From the NCBI GenBank assembly GCA_037139495.1, contig JBAXGG010000009.1, positions 1-31,400 on the forward strand: 31,400 nucleotides of DNA, read 5' to 3'. Within the stretch, counting starts at the first letter, position 1. Each line of letters opens with the position of its first letter. The notes under the pieces are model-generated. The model searched no databases, was not told the origin of the DNA, and saw only the letters and a program-made list of their open reading frames with translations. Made by a program: the position numbers and the translations under genes. This DNA comes from JAUPVS01 sp037139495. GTDB taxonomy: Bacteria; Patescibacteriota; Saccharimonadia; Saccharimonadales; JAUPVS01. Shown one piece after another: positions 23,926 through 31,090 of this stretch.

Positions 23926-24351
23926 CTATTCTACGATTTCCACACCCATGCTACGGGCAGTTCCAGCAACCATCTTTTTGACGGCTGAGATGTCTTCTGT
24001 GTTCATGTCGTGCGCTTTGGCTTCGGCAATTTCAGTTAATTGAGAGCCGGTCATTTTCTTTTCGATTTTTTCACTATTAGGTTTGCCTGAACCTTTTTTA
24101 ATACCAAGCTTGTCGCGGATCAAATCATCTGTTGGAGCACTGACAACACGGAATTCCATACTTCGGTCGTCAAAAACAGTAATATGAGCAGTAATAATTC
24201 CACGCATTTCTTTTGTTTGGACGTTGAAAGGCTGAACGAAATCCATCATATTAACGCCGTACTGACCGAGTGTGCTTCCAACTGGCGGAGCAGCACTGGC
24301 TTTCCCGGCTGGTATTTTCATTTTTAAATTAGCTTTTACTTTTTTTGCCAT
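23926..24351 (-). CDS. rplK: 50S ribosomal protein L11
   Basis: GTPase-centre protein, 141 residues, the standard length. Motifs include KMKIPAGKASAAPPVGSTLG, GVNMMDFVQPFN and the C-terminal rRNA-binding domain ending KKMVAGTARSMGVEI. A CAGGAG ribosome site lies 7 bases before the ATG. It has its own promoter and a leader of about 110 AT-rich bases, so it does not depend on nusG transcription. Confidence 0.97.
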   Translation of the reverse strand: MAKKVKANLKMKIPAGKASAAPPVGSTLGQYGVNMMDFVQPFNVQTKEMRGIITAHITVFDDRSMEFRVVSAPTDDLIRDKLGIKKGSGKPNSEKIEKKMTGSQLTEIAEAKAHDMNTEDISAVKKMVAGTARSMGVEIVE

Positions 24352-24466
24352 ATTGAACTCCTGATATACTAAAAAAATTAATATTTTAAAACAATGAAAA
24401 ATGAAGCTGGATTAGGAAAATTTTATAAAAATTTAGTTTTTTTTATAAACAGCGCGTAACTTGTTA

Positions 24467-24495
24467 ATTCTATTACAAATCACCCCTGTTGTCTA
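24467..24495 (-). promoter_or_regulatory. Promoter of rplK-rplA
   Basis: Minus-strand -35 TAGACA (24490-24495) and -10 TAGAAT (24467-24472) have 17-base spacing. The spacer carries ACAGGGGTGA, the same 10-mer as the rplJ promoter. The remaining 312-base gap up to nusG is AT-rich; a plus-strand CAAC-ACTA-GTTG hairpin with T7 near 24620-24640 serves no known gene. Confidence 0.65.
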
Positions 24496-24663
24496 GCTTA
24501 AAAAATTCAATCGATAATTTGTTGCTTGTTTCTTTGCGGTATTTTACAGTCGCGCTACTCAAGAATGCTCATGAAAGATTAAAATGAATTTTTCAAACTT
24601 TTGCTCCGTACGAATTTCAACACTAGTTGCCGTTTTTTTAGTTGAAACTTATATCTGTCTAAA

Positions 24664-25206
24664 TCAAACTCGCTTAACTTGCAAGCTGTCCAGTTCAACA
24701 GGTGTTTCACGACCGAACATGTTAACTAAAACTTTTAGTTTACCTTTTTGGGCATCAATTTCGTTGATAGTACCGTCGAAACCTTTGAAAGGACCATCAG
24801 TTATGTTGACTACTTCGCCTACATTGAAATCAATTTTGTGTTTAGGTTCGGCGCGACCCATACGCTTCATTATCTTTTCCATTTCATCGTCGCTAACAGG
24901 TGTAGGTTCGGTACCACTACCTACAAAACCAGTTACAGAAGGGGTATTACGTACAATGTACCAAGCATCTTCACTCAACTTCATCTGTACAAGTACGTAA
25001 CCTTGAAAGATGCGTTTTTCGACTACTTTTCGTTTACCGTTTTTAACTTCAATCATTTTTTCTTTAGGAACGACAACTTGAAAGATTTTATCAGCCATAT
25101 CCAAACTTTCTAAGCGCTGACGAATGCTCTCGGCCACCTTTTCTTCGTAACCGCTATAAGTGTGAATTGCGTACCATTGTTTGGTTGTGTCATAACGTTT
25201 TACCAT
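24664..25206 (-). CDS. nusG: Transcription termination/antitermination factor NusG
   Basis: 180 residues. The N-terminal NGN domain has QWYAIHTYSGYEEKVAES and RIFQGYVLVQM, followed by VRNTPSVTGFVG. The C-terminal KOW domain has VVNITDGPFKGFDGTI. It binds RNA polymerase and couples transcription to translation. It lies 18 bases past secE. The AAGGAG overlapping the secE stop is 14 bases from the ATG, somewhat far, so coupled translation may help. Confidence 0.97.
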   Translation of the reverse strand: MVKRYDTTKQWYAIHTYSGYEEKVAESIRQRLESLDMADKIFQVVVPKEKMIEVKNGKRKVVEKRIFQGYVLVQMKLSEDAWYIVRNTPSVTGFVGSGTEPTPVSDDEMEKIMKRMGRAEPKHKIDFNVGEVVNITDGPFKGFDGTINEIDAQKGKLKVLVNMFGRETPVELDSLQVKRV

Positions 25207-25224
25207 AATAATTTTAAAAACTCC

Positions 25225-25629
25225 TTAGCTTAGTAATATCTTGTGGAATAGCTTGTCTAGGCCGTAATCGGCAACAGCAATAATAGCTCCAAAAACAATC
25301 GCAAAAATAAATACCGCTAGGGTCAATTTGATAGTAGCGCGTCGGTTAGGCCAGGTAACCTGCCGTAATTCTCCCCAACTACTCCGTAAATAATTGATTA
25401 ACAGTATAGTCGCTAAAAAGTGACCAACTTTTTGCATTAGCTTGCTTTTAAATGGTTTAGCCAAAGGTTTTAGTGGCTTAAAGGCCGTTTTAAAGCCTTT
25501 TCCGGCTGCTGCGACTGGTTTGGCAACATTATTTGCCGTCTTACGCACTCGTCTAACTTTGGGAGCCTGGCTGCTCTGGCTTCGTTCACGTACGGTCTGA
25601 GCTGGTTTCTTTGATTTTGGTTCTGCCAT
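25225..25629 (-). CDS. secE: Preprotein translocase subunit SecE with basic N-terminal extension
   Basis: 134 residues. The conserved part lies in the last 55: SSWGELRQVTWPNRRATIK followed by one membrane segment (about 102-122) and a short tail. This SecE core associates with SecY in the translocon. The first 75 residues are an unusual Lys/Pro/Ala-rich tail (KTAFKPLKPLAKPFKSK), probably disordered and on the cytoplasmic side. GAAAGGGAC lies upstream of the ATG. secE-nusG is the usual pair. A terminator stands just upstream. Confidence 0.94.
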   Translation of the reverse strand: MAEPKSKKPAQTVRERSQSSQAPKVRRVRKTANNVAKPVAAAGKGFKTAFKPLKPLAKPFKSKLMQKVGHFLATILLINYLRSSWGELRQVTWPNRRATIKLTLAVFIFAIVFGAIIAVADYGLDKLFHKILLS

Positions 25630-25663
25630 CTGTCCCTTTCACCACCTAAAATGATTTGAAATA

Positions 25664-25689
25664 TAAAAAACCTACATAAAAGTAGGTTT
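25664..25689 (-). terminator. Terminator between the histidine kinase gene and secE
   Basis: Minus-strand AAACCTAC-TTTTAT-GTAGGTTT, an 8-bp perfect stem followed by TTTTATA. It lies 45 bases past the kinase stop and separates the two transcription units. Confidence 0.85.
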
Positions 25690-25733
25690 CCGCTGGAGTC
25701 AATACTACCCTAGTTCCCGACAGTGGTCAATAG

Positions 25734-26834
25734 TTACTTGATATTAGGGACGAAGATTTTAAAGGTGGAGCCCTTGTTAAGTTCACTCTCCAGAGTTATT
25801 TCAGCGTGAATTAGTTTAGCGAGTTTCATAGTTACATACAACCCCAATCCGGTACCACTGTTCTGACGAGTTCTAAAATCTTCACTTCTGAAAAACTTAT
25901 CAAATACTTTATCTAGATCTGTTTTGCTGATGCCGATGCCAGTGTCGTGTACGTAAAAGCATACACCCTCTTTGTTAGCCTTAGCTCCTATGGTAACGCT
26001 GCCCTTTTCAGTGTATTTAATGGCATTGGTGATGAAGTTTTGCAGAATTTCGCGGACGTACAGGCGGCTGGAATTCAACAATTCTAATTTGGGGTCGATT
26101 TCATTATGTAAAGTAAGGCTTTTGGCCTCAGCCTCTGGTGTATAGTTTTTAGTCAGTTCCTGAATTAATTCGTGAGCATTAATTGGTTCCAGCTCTAACG
26201 TCAGAACGCCGCGTTCGGCACGGGATAGTGTAGATAGATCGTTAATCATACTAGCCAAAAAAGTAGTTTGGTTATGAGCTTGTTTAAGAGCATCAATAAC
26301 TGCTTTGTCGGTAGTAGAGGATTTCTGGGCAATAAATAGGGCGTTACCTAGGTTTCCTTCGGCGATAGCAATTGGGGTCCGGAGTTCATGGCTAACGACA
26401 CTTATAAACTCATCCCTTTCTTCCTCTACGGATTTTTCTCGGGTAATATCTCTTAACAGCAAAACGTAGCCCTGCATGCCAGTACCAAAGCCGAGGTGGA
26501 CAGGTGCAATACTCAAATACAAGTTAATAGTTTTTTTATCAGGATACTGTAACCGATAATCACGACTAGTAGTTGGAGTTTTGGTTTTCATAACCATATC
26601 GTGTATATCGACTGGTTGATTGTTGTTATCAATCAGATTAATAATCCGAGATAGTGTTTTATTTACCATTGAGCTGTTGAGATCAAGAATGTTAAGCGCC
26701 GCGCCGTTATAGATTACAATCTTACCGGTCTTATCGAGGGCTATAACACCGTCAGCCATGCTGTTAATCAGGCTATTGAGACGCTCATGGTCAACACCGG
26801 CAGAGCGCCGAACCTGCGGAATAAGCTTTACCAT
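25734..26834 (-). CDS. Cytoplasmic PAS-domain sensor histidine kinase
   Basis: 366 residues with no membrane segment. A PAS domain (about 15-130, LINSMADGVIALDKTGKIVIYN) is followed by HisKA with H149 in VSHELRTPIA. The HATPase has N-box LQNFITNAIKYT, G1 DTGIGI, F-box FDKFFRSED and G2 GTGLGL. The phosphorylation and ATP sites are complete, so it should be active. No response regulator lies in the window, so its partner is unknown. It follows the YgjP-like gene by 20 bases, with AAGGAA and CATAAT close to the ATG. Confidence 0.92.
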   Translation of the reverse strand: MVKLIPQVRRSAGVDHERLNSLINSMADGVIALDKTGKIVIYNGAALNILDLNSSMVNKTLSRIINLIDNNNQPVDIHDMVMKTKTPTTSRDYRLQYPDKKTINLYLSIAPVHLGFGTGMQGYVLLLRDITREKSVEEERDEFISVVSHELRTPIAIAEGNLGNALFIAQKSSTTDKAVIDALKQAHNQTTFLASMINDLSTLSRAERGVLTLELEPINAHELIQELTKNYTPEAEAKSLTLHNEIDPKLELLNSSRLYVREILQNFITNAIKYTEKGSVTIGAKANKEGVCFYVHDTGIGISKTDLDKVFDKFFRSEDFRTRQNSGTGLGLYVTMKLAKLIHAEITLESELNKGSTFKIFVPNIK

Positions 26835-26854
26835 TTCCTTATTATGCCACAGAA

Positions 26855-27574
26855 CTATTTAGTTAGGGCTTCGGATTTAAACAATAACAGACTTGGTTGA
26901 TAGTTTTTTAGGACCGTTCTACGCCGTTTGTAGTCTGGAAGAATCTTTTCGACAGAATGCCAGAAATTTTTACTGTGGTTGAGGTGTTGAGTATGAACCA
27001 GCTCGTGTATAAGGACGTAATCAATCAGTTCCCAAGGCAGTTGCATTAAGTAATAGTTAAGAGTTAGATCGTGTTTTGAGCTGCAACTTCCCCACCGAGT
27101 CTTAAGATGGCGAATACTAACTGAATTAAACGGCAGTGAATGTTGGCGCGATAAGCTATTGAGTCTTTGTGGTAGTAGCTTTTCAGCCTCAGCCCGAGTG
27201 GCCCGCTTAGCAACATCGTGAGCAGATTCCTGAATTGCCAGTTGACTAGTTTTTTCCGAGTAGTAAACCAATGCCTCTGTATTTTTCAGGCGTGTTTTAG
27301 TATTAAGTATCCCTGATTTCGGGATTAGCAGGAGCGTGTGATACTTACCTAGCCTTTGTCCATCGACAAATTGATCGCGTCGACTCTGACTTTTAAGCCA
27401 GTCGCGTTTTTGAGTCGCAAAAGCTACACCTGCATGGTATGGTAACCAGCTGGGCAATGTTACCCGAATCTTGCCATCACTGTTAACGCTAATTCGGATA
27501 TTCTTACTACCCTTGCGTTTGTATAAATATACAGTGCCGACAGATTCTAGTTCAAACTGTTTGCCGGCGGCCAT
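26855..27574 (-). CDS. YgjP-like zinc metallopeptidase (DUF45)
   Basis: 239 residues from the ATG at 27574, which lies 1 base past the stop of the upstream gene; the longer frame from 27610 overlaps that gene and is unlikely. The family signature is RHLKTRWGSCSS (155-166), followed by HELVH (190-194) with H200 in LNHSKNFW as third metal ligand. An N-terminal beta-rich domain (about 10-80) is typical. The fold is shared with SprT/WLM proteases. Substrates are not settled. It lies in a three-gene run with a P-loop kinase and a histidine kinase. Confidence 0.88.
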   Translation of the reverse strand: MAAGKQFELESVGTVYLYKRKGSKNIRISVNSDGKIRVTLPSWLPYHAGVAFATQKRDWLKSQSRRDQFVDGQRLGKYHTLLLIPKSGILNTKTRLKNTEALVYYSEKTSQLAIQESAHDVAKRATRAEAEKLLPQRLNSLSRQHSLPFNSVSIRHLKTRWGSCSSKHDLTLNYYLMQLPWELIDYVLIHELVHTQHLNHSKNFWHSVEKILPDYKRRRTVLKNYQPSLLLFKSEALTK

Positions 27575-27575
27575 G

Positions 27576-28229
27576 TTAACGAATAGTGACGTTGCGGCGC
27601 TGCATATCAACCCGGCCAGCCGTAGGCACTAGATTAACCAAACCTGGTTTGGCCACATTATTGGCAGCCGTATCCGTGGATATGACGCCAAGATCGTAAA
27701 ACTTCTTAACAATAGCGTTCTGTTGCATGGTAAAGGTATGTTTGCCACTTATGACAACGTAATCTTCGTCTTTAGGGTTTTGCATCGCTCCGACGTATAG
27801 TTTGAATTCTTCTTTAGTGTATGGGCGGGCATATTTATCATCATTACGTCGTCGATCACGTCCATCAAGACGAGCTAAAGCGCTTTCTTGGTCGATCTGC
27901 AACCAAACGATCAGACTACGACCCTTTATTCTATTGGCTATAGAGCGTAAAGCTCTACGTTGTACTAATCTTGATGCGTTGGTATCAAAAATCACACTAA
28001 GTCCAGCGTTCAAAAATTCTTCGGCCATGTATTCCATAATACTAGATACAATTTCATCTTCTTGTTTATTAAAGAGAGGAGTTTCGAAGAGCTCGGTACG
28101 TATACGGTCACCTTGAATATGAGCGGCATTCATAGCTTTGCTGAGTTCAACAGCAAAGTGCGTTTTGCCCGCCCCGGGAAAACCATAGAGCAAAATTACG
28201 ACTGGTTTATTAGTTTTTAACTTTCCCAT
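27576..28229 (-). CDS. P-loop NTPase of the AAA_33 / zeta-toxin-like kinase type
   Basis: 217 residues. Walker A is LYGFPGAGKTH (14-24), followed by HIQGDRIRTELF, a Dxx(R) region like that of small-molecule kinases and zeta toxins, and SVIFDTNASRLVQRR. RLDGRDRRRNDD is a likely lid with arginines. No antitoxin-like gene accompanies it, so a housekeeping or metabolite kinase is more likely than a toxin. TATACC (28237-28242) lies 7 bases before the ATG. It is the first gene of a probable three-gene operon ending at the terminator near 25670. Confidence 0.75.
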   Translation of the reverse strand: MGKLKTNKPVVILLYGFPGAGKTHFAVELSKAMNAAHIQGDRIRTELFETPLFNKQEDEIVSSIMEYMAEEFLNAGLSVIFDTNASRLVQRRALRSIANRIKGRSLIVWLQIDQESALARLDGRDRRRNDDKYARPYTKEEFKLYVGAMQNPKDEDYVVISGKHTFTMQQNAIVKKFYDLGVISTDTAANNVAKPGLVNLVPTAGRVDMQRRNVTIR

Positions 28230-28236
28230 TCCTATA

Positions 28237-28245
28237 GGTATAACA
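28237..28245 (-). promoter_or_regulatory. Extended -10 promoter of the P-loop kinase operon
   Basis: The minus strand reads TGTTATACC, with the -10 box 7 bases before the ATG at 28229. Leaderless start is likely. Confidence 0.5.
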
Positions 28246-28289
28246 GATTTTTACTCTGTTGAGAAGAGTAATTTATACTTAGTCTCTGA

Positions 28290-28295
28290 TATAAT
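28290..28295 (+). promoter_or_regulatory. -10 box of tRNA-Trp
   Basis: Perfect TATAAT, 16 bases before the tRNA 5' end. No convincing -35 hexamer is seen at 16-18 bases upstream. Confidence 0.6.
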
Positions 28296-28311
28296 ATTAG
28301 AGTAAGAATAA

Positions 28312-28387
28312 AGGGGTATAGCTCAGTTGGTAGAGCACTGGTCTCCAAAACCAGGTGTCGTAGGTTCGAGTCCTGCTACCCCTGCCA
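28312..28387 (+). tRNA. tRNA-Trp (anticodon CCA)
   Basis: Acceptor AGGGGTA/TACCCCT, D arm GCTC-AGTTGGTA-GAGC, anticodon arm CTGGT-CTCCAAA-ACCAG giving CCA, and T arm GTAGG-TTCGAGT-CCTGC. G73 is typical of bacterial tRNA-Trp, and CCA is encoded (28385-28387). Anticodon CCA reads only UGG, in agreement with TGA being used as stop here. Confidence 0.97.
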
Positions 28388-28620
28388 AAAAAGTAGATCA
28401 TCGAAAAATGACCTTTTTCCAAAATCTGAAAATAAAAATATTTCTTTTTTTCTAAATTTAAGATTTTACTAGCTTGCGTAATGTATTTTTCAAACCTAAA
28501 AAGATTTTATCCTAAATAGTAAGTTTACTTCTTTATAGTGTTGCAAAAACATTAACCACAGTCGTTTAGATAAATATTAGTCGAAGCTTTTCGATGAAAC
28601 AACCCTTCAAACTCAAAAGT
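28388..28620. other. AT-rich intergenic region
   Basis: 233 bases. GATCAT-CGAAAA-ATGACC followed by TTTTT near 28394-28416 may terminate tRNA-Trp (one mismatch, weak). No gene was found. Confidence 0.35.
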
Positions 28621-28821
28621 TTAACGTTTCTTAACTTCGTTTCGGCCGAGACTTTTCTTGGTTTCTTCATACCAGACGTGACGTCGTAAAGTTGGATCAT
28701 ACTTCTTTAGACGGAGTTTATCAGGAGTATTCATCGTATTTTTCTTTGTATAATAAGTTCGATGTCCAGATTCTTCGGACACCATTCCTAAAATTTTACG
28801 TTTATCGCCTTTTTTTGCCAT
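28621..28821 (-). CDS. rpmG: 50S ribosomal protein L33 (cysteine-free form)
   Basis: 66 residues. GHRTYYTKKNTMNTPDKLRLKKYDP is shortened here to the core TYYTKKNTMNTPDKLRLKK, the L33 signature. It has no cysteine, so it is of the zinc-independent (C-minus) type. The last 20 residues, rich in Lys and Glu, extend past the usual end near residue 50-55. The extended -10 TGTTATTAT (28829-28837) lies 7 bases before the ATG. It is close to secE-nusG in many bacteria, but here three genes and a tRNA lie between. Confidence 0.93.
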   Translation of the reverse strand: MAKKGDKRKILGMVSEESGHRTYYTKKNTMNTPDKLRLKKYDPTLRRHVWYEETKKSLGRNEVKKR

Positions 28822-28828
28822 AGAGTCT

Positions 28829-28837
28829 ATAATAACA
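28829..28837 (-). promoter_or_regulatory. Extended -10 promoter of rpmG
   Basis: The minus strand reads TGTTATTAT, ending 7 bases before the ATG at 28821; no ribosome site between. Confidence 0.5.
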
Positions 28838-28873
28838 GATAAGAAATAGTTTGTAAACTTGTCATTTTTCTTA

Positions 28874-28948
28874 TGGAGCCGTCGTCGGGATTTGAACCCG
28901 AGACCCCCGCCTTACCATGGCGATGCTCTACCACTGAGCTACGACGGC
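28874..28948 (-). tRNA. tRNA-Thr (anticodon GGT)
   Basis: On the minus strand: acceptor GCCGTCG/CGACGGC, D arm GCTC-AGTGGTA-GAGC, anticodon arm TCGCC-ATGGTAA-GGCGG giving GGT, and T arm TCGGG-TTCAAAT-CCCGA. U73 is the discriminator and CCA is encoded (28874-28876). It lies 53 bases upstream of rpmG. Confidence 0.97.
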
Positions 28949-28999
28949 ATAAATACTTACAAGAGTTTAACAGACTACGAGCATCTTGAGTAGATTTGA

Positions 29000-29329
29000 T
29001 TAAAATAGCCTATGTTGATCTGGATCACGAAATGTCCACTGTCGCGGTACGTAATCAACCCCCGGGACATTATAAACCATCCATAAAACTTTGCCTCTTC
29101 GCCCAACCGCAATGTTGAAGTTTTCAATTTGATTATTTTCTAAATCATCGACTGCCATTTCGGGTGTTAAGGGTTGTTCGATAACAAAATTTTCTGGCAT
29201 TAAACTTAAACAATACTTACCAACTTCATGATGTGCTGCACTTTTATCAGTAGCTAAAGTTATAAATTGAGATTCACCGCCATTAACAAAAACTCTGAAC
29301 CAATCTAAAGGGTCTTTTTCAAATTCCAT
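29000..29329 (-). CDS. Small soluble protein of unknown function (109 residues)
   Basis: Not recognised. Mixed alpha/beta composition with aromatic residues (DPLDWFRVFVNGGESQFI, GKVLWMVYNVPG, QWTFRDPDQHRLF) and no membrane segment. TATGCT (29337-29342), part of TGTTATGCT, lies 7 bases before the ATG, the same layout as rpmG and others here, which supports expression. It lies between tRNA-Thr and ddl, both on the same strand. Confidence 0.65.
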   Translation of the reverse strand: MEFEKDPLDWFRVFVNGGESQFITLATDKSAAHHEVGKYCLSLMPENFVIEQPLTPEMAVDDLENNQIENFNIAVGRRGKVLWMVYNVPGVDYVPRQWTFRDPDQHRLF

Positions 29330-29336
29330 TAACTAA

Positions 29337-29345
29337 AGCATAACA
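29337..29345 (-). promoter_or_regulatory. Extended -10 promoter of the 109-residue gene
   Basis: The minus strand reads TGTTATGCT, 7 bases before the ATG at 29329; no ribosome site between. Confidence 0.45.
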
Positions 29346-29358
29346 AACAAACTCGGAC

Positions 29359-29387
29359 AAAAAAAGAAATAATCTTGTTAGTTATTT
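29359..29387 (-). terminator. Probable terminator after the Ddl-like gene
   Basis: Minus-strand AAATAA (29382-29387) pairs with TTATTT (29367-29372), followed by C and T7. The stem is AT-only and short, but the U-tract and the position 10 bases past the stop fit. Confidence 0.5.
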
Positions 29388-29396
29388 ACTCGAAGT

Positions 29397-30449
29397 TTAG
29401 ACAGTCCGAATTCGAGTAGCAAACAGATCAAACTTGGTAAATGAATTGCGTGATAAACCAAGTTGAACAATTCGGAACAACATTTCATCGTGAGGCAAAC
29501 CTAAGTTAATTTCACATGCCTTAGGGAAATTTCCGCTACCATTAATAAGGCTAGGTATGAGATTAGCTTCAATAAAATTCAGTACACCAAACTCGTCCAT
29601 TCGCATATCGATTCGACCATAGTCCCGCGCTCCTAAAGATTCAAAAATTTTTAGAGCAAAAACAATTAGTCCTTCACGTAATTCTTCATCAACGACTGCT
29701 GCTACTGGAGTTTCTAAAGAACCCGACTTCAAAGCAAGACTTAAAATGCGGTCACCATTGACATCAGCCTCGGGTAACATCTCGATTGGCATACCCTGGA
29801 GTTTACCGGAAAATTCATTTTTTAAAACCGCTACGCTAAATTCTCGACCCGGCAGATATTCTTCTACTAATATATCAGAGTTATAAACCGAGTTAAGTTG
29901 TTCAATTTTTCGGGTTAAATCTTTAAAATTGTGAACTATAGACTTATCGTCTACACCGGCACCACCACCCAAACTAGAAGGCTTGATGAATAACGGAAAA
30001 CTCAATCGTAAACTATCAGTTTGAGCCGGTTCGCCTTTTTTTAACAGTAGATATCGTGGAGTATTAAGACCAGAATTTATTATCTGCTGCTTTGATAACG
30101 ACTTATCTTGCTCTAGTGCTGCGGCAGCTGCTGATGAACCAGTATGAGCGATTCCTCGAGCCTCTAGGAACGTCGATACCCATATTTTGCGACCGTATTG
30201 GTCATGTACGAATTTAACACCCATAAAAGCTAGATCTGGCTTCTTATCGGCTAAAGCTTCTAGGTCTTCTGAATTGTTGACATACGATACTCCAACATCA
30301 TAACGGTCCTGAAGAACGGTAACAATTTCGTTACATGACTTTTGACTCATAGAGCTGAGTGATTTGTTTGTAGAACGCACTATCTCAATACGTTGCTTCG
30401 GAAGGACAGACACAGAGTTGTTCTTAATTACGTCGGAAGCTACCGCCAC
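29397..30449 (-). CDS. ddl: D-alanine-D-alanine ligase-like ATP-grasp enzyme
   Basis: 350 residues. ATP-grasp ligase resembling Ddl, which joins two D-Ala for peptidoglycan. FPLFIKPSSLGGGAGV is the phosphate-binding region and EEYLPGREFSVAVL the central strand. GRIDMRMDEFGVLNFIEANL matches the C-terminal metal-binding part of Ddl (usually ARIDFR...EVNPLPG). The final motif reads EANLIPSL, not EVNPLPG, so the substrate may differ. The frame starts at 30449, overlapping the RRM gene by 26 bases; a GTG at 30413, just past the RRM stop, is an alternative start. Confidence 0.82.
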   Translation of the reverse strand: MAVASDVIKNNSVSVLPKQRIEIVRSTNKSLSSMSQKSCNEIVTVLQDRYDVGVSYVNNSEDLEALADKKPDLAFMGVKFVHDQYGRKIWVSTFLEARGIAHTGSSAAAAALEQDKSLSKQQIINSGLNTPRYLLLKKGEPAQTDSLRLSFPLFIKPSSLGGGAGVDDKSIVHNFKDLTRKIEQLNSVYNSDILVEEYLPGREFSVAVLKNEFSGKLQGMPIEMLPEADVNGDRILSLALKSGSLETPVAAVVDEELREGLIVFALKIFESLGARDYGRIDMRMDEFGVLNFIEANLIPSLINGSGNFPKACEINLGLPHDEMLFRIVQLGLSRNSFTKFDLFATRIRTV

Positions 30450-30714
30450 CGTTAGAAGAACGATCTTCTTGGGGACGAGCTTGGTTTACAACGATTGAAC
30501 GTCCGCTAACTTCTTTACCATTTAAATCTGTGATAGCTTTTTGACCGTCAGCATCTTCTGACATTTCTACAAAGCCAAAGCCCTTAGACTGGCCACTGTC
30601 GCGATCTTTAATAACAGCTGCGCTAGTAACTTTACCGATAGTTGCAAATAATTCTTCTAAATCTTTTTCAGTAATGCTGTAAGCAAGTCCGCCAACGTAT
30701 AATTTCATAGACAT
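30424..30714 (-). CDS. RRM-domain RNA-binding protein
   Basis: 96 residues, a single RNA recognition motif: RNP2 is KLYVGGL (4-10) and RNP1 is KGFGFVEM (44-51). A short Gly/Ser/Arg-rich tail (SSNGGGSFRRN) follows. Such small RRM proteins occur in Cyanobacteria and several CPR groups and often respond to cold or act as RNA chaperones. Two possible ATGs (30714 and 30708) lack a strong ribosome site. A leader of about 115 bases precedes it, and the Ddl-like gene overlaps its 3' end. Confidence 0.93.
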   Translation of the reverse strand: MSMKLYVGGLAYSITEKDLEELFATIGKVTSAAVIKDRDSGQSKGFGFVEMSEDADGQKAITDLNGKEVSGRSIVVNQARPQEDRSSNGGGSFRRN

Positions 30715-31090
30715 TTGGTTAATCTTTCTTTTAACTTAATATCACCTGCCGATAGAACTGCTAACCGAGTTGATACTTTGCGTTGTGAGGGCCAATAAGA
30801 TACAGGGGAAGAGGCAATAACTGCTTGTGTAGCTTCAGTATAGCACATCTAAGCCGTATTTTCTGTATATTCTATTGAGCTACGTTGTGCCGTTAACAAA
30901 AGCCGGGGGTACGGGTATTATTACATTGCCTCGCTAAAGGAATCTTGCTTGTCAAGCTTTGGGCGCTGAAAAAACGTTTTAAGCGATCATTAATAAGCCT
31001 GGCAGGAAAAATAGAGTTATTTACAAAAAATATGGCTTTTTTTCATACACAAGCAATAACATTACTGAAAAGCTAAAAATTATTATTATG
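30715..31090. other. Intergenic region with the RRM leader
   Basis: 376 bases without a gene. The RRM promoter (30837-30845) and its leader occupy the left third. GCTTG-A-CAAGC at about 30950 and a run TATGGCTTTTTTT near 31030 are visible but do not make clear elements. A second possible promoter on the minus strand is TTAACG-16-TAGAAT near 30870-30900. Confidence 0.4.
30837..30845 (-). promoter_or_regulatory. Extended -10 promoter of the RRM gene
   Basis: The minus strand reads TGCTATACT, a TG-extended -10. Initiation near 30830 would give a leader of about 115 bases, unlike the leaderless neighbours. Confidence 0.5.

Noticed and set aside
27575..27610. Longer start for the YgjP-like protein
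   Set aside because: The extra 12 residues overlap the upstream gene; the ATG at 27574 follows that stop by 1 base.
27576..28229. Zeta toxin of a toxin-antitoxin pair
   Set aside because: No small antitoxin-like gene precedes it and its neighbours are a metalloprotease and a histidine kinase.
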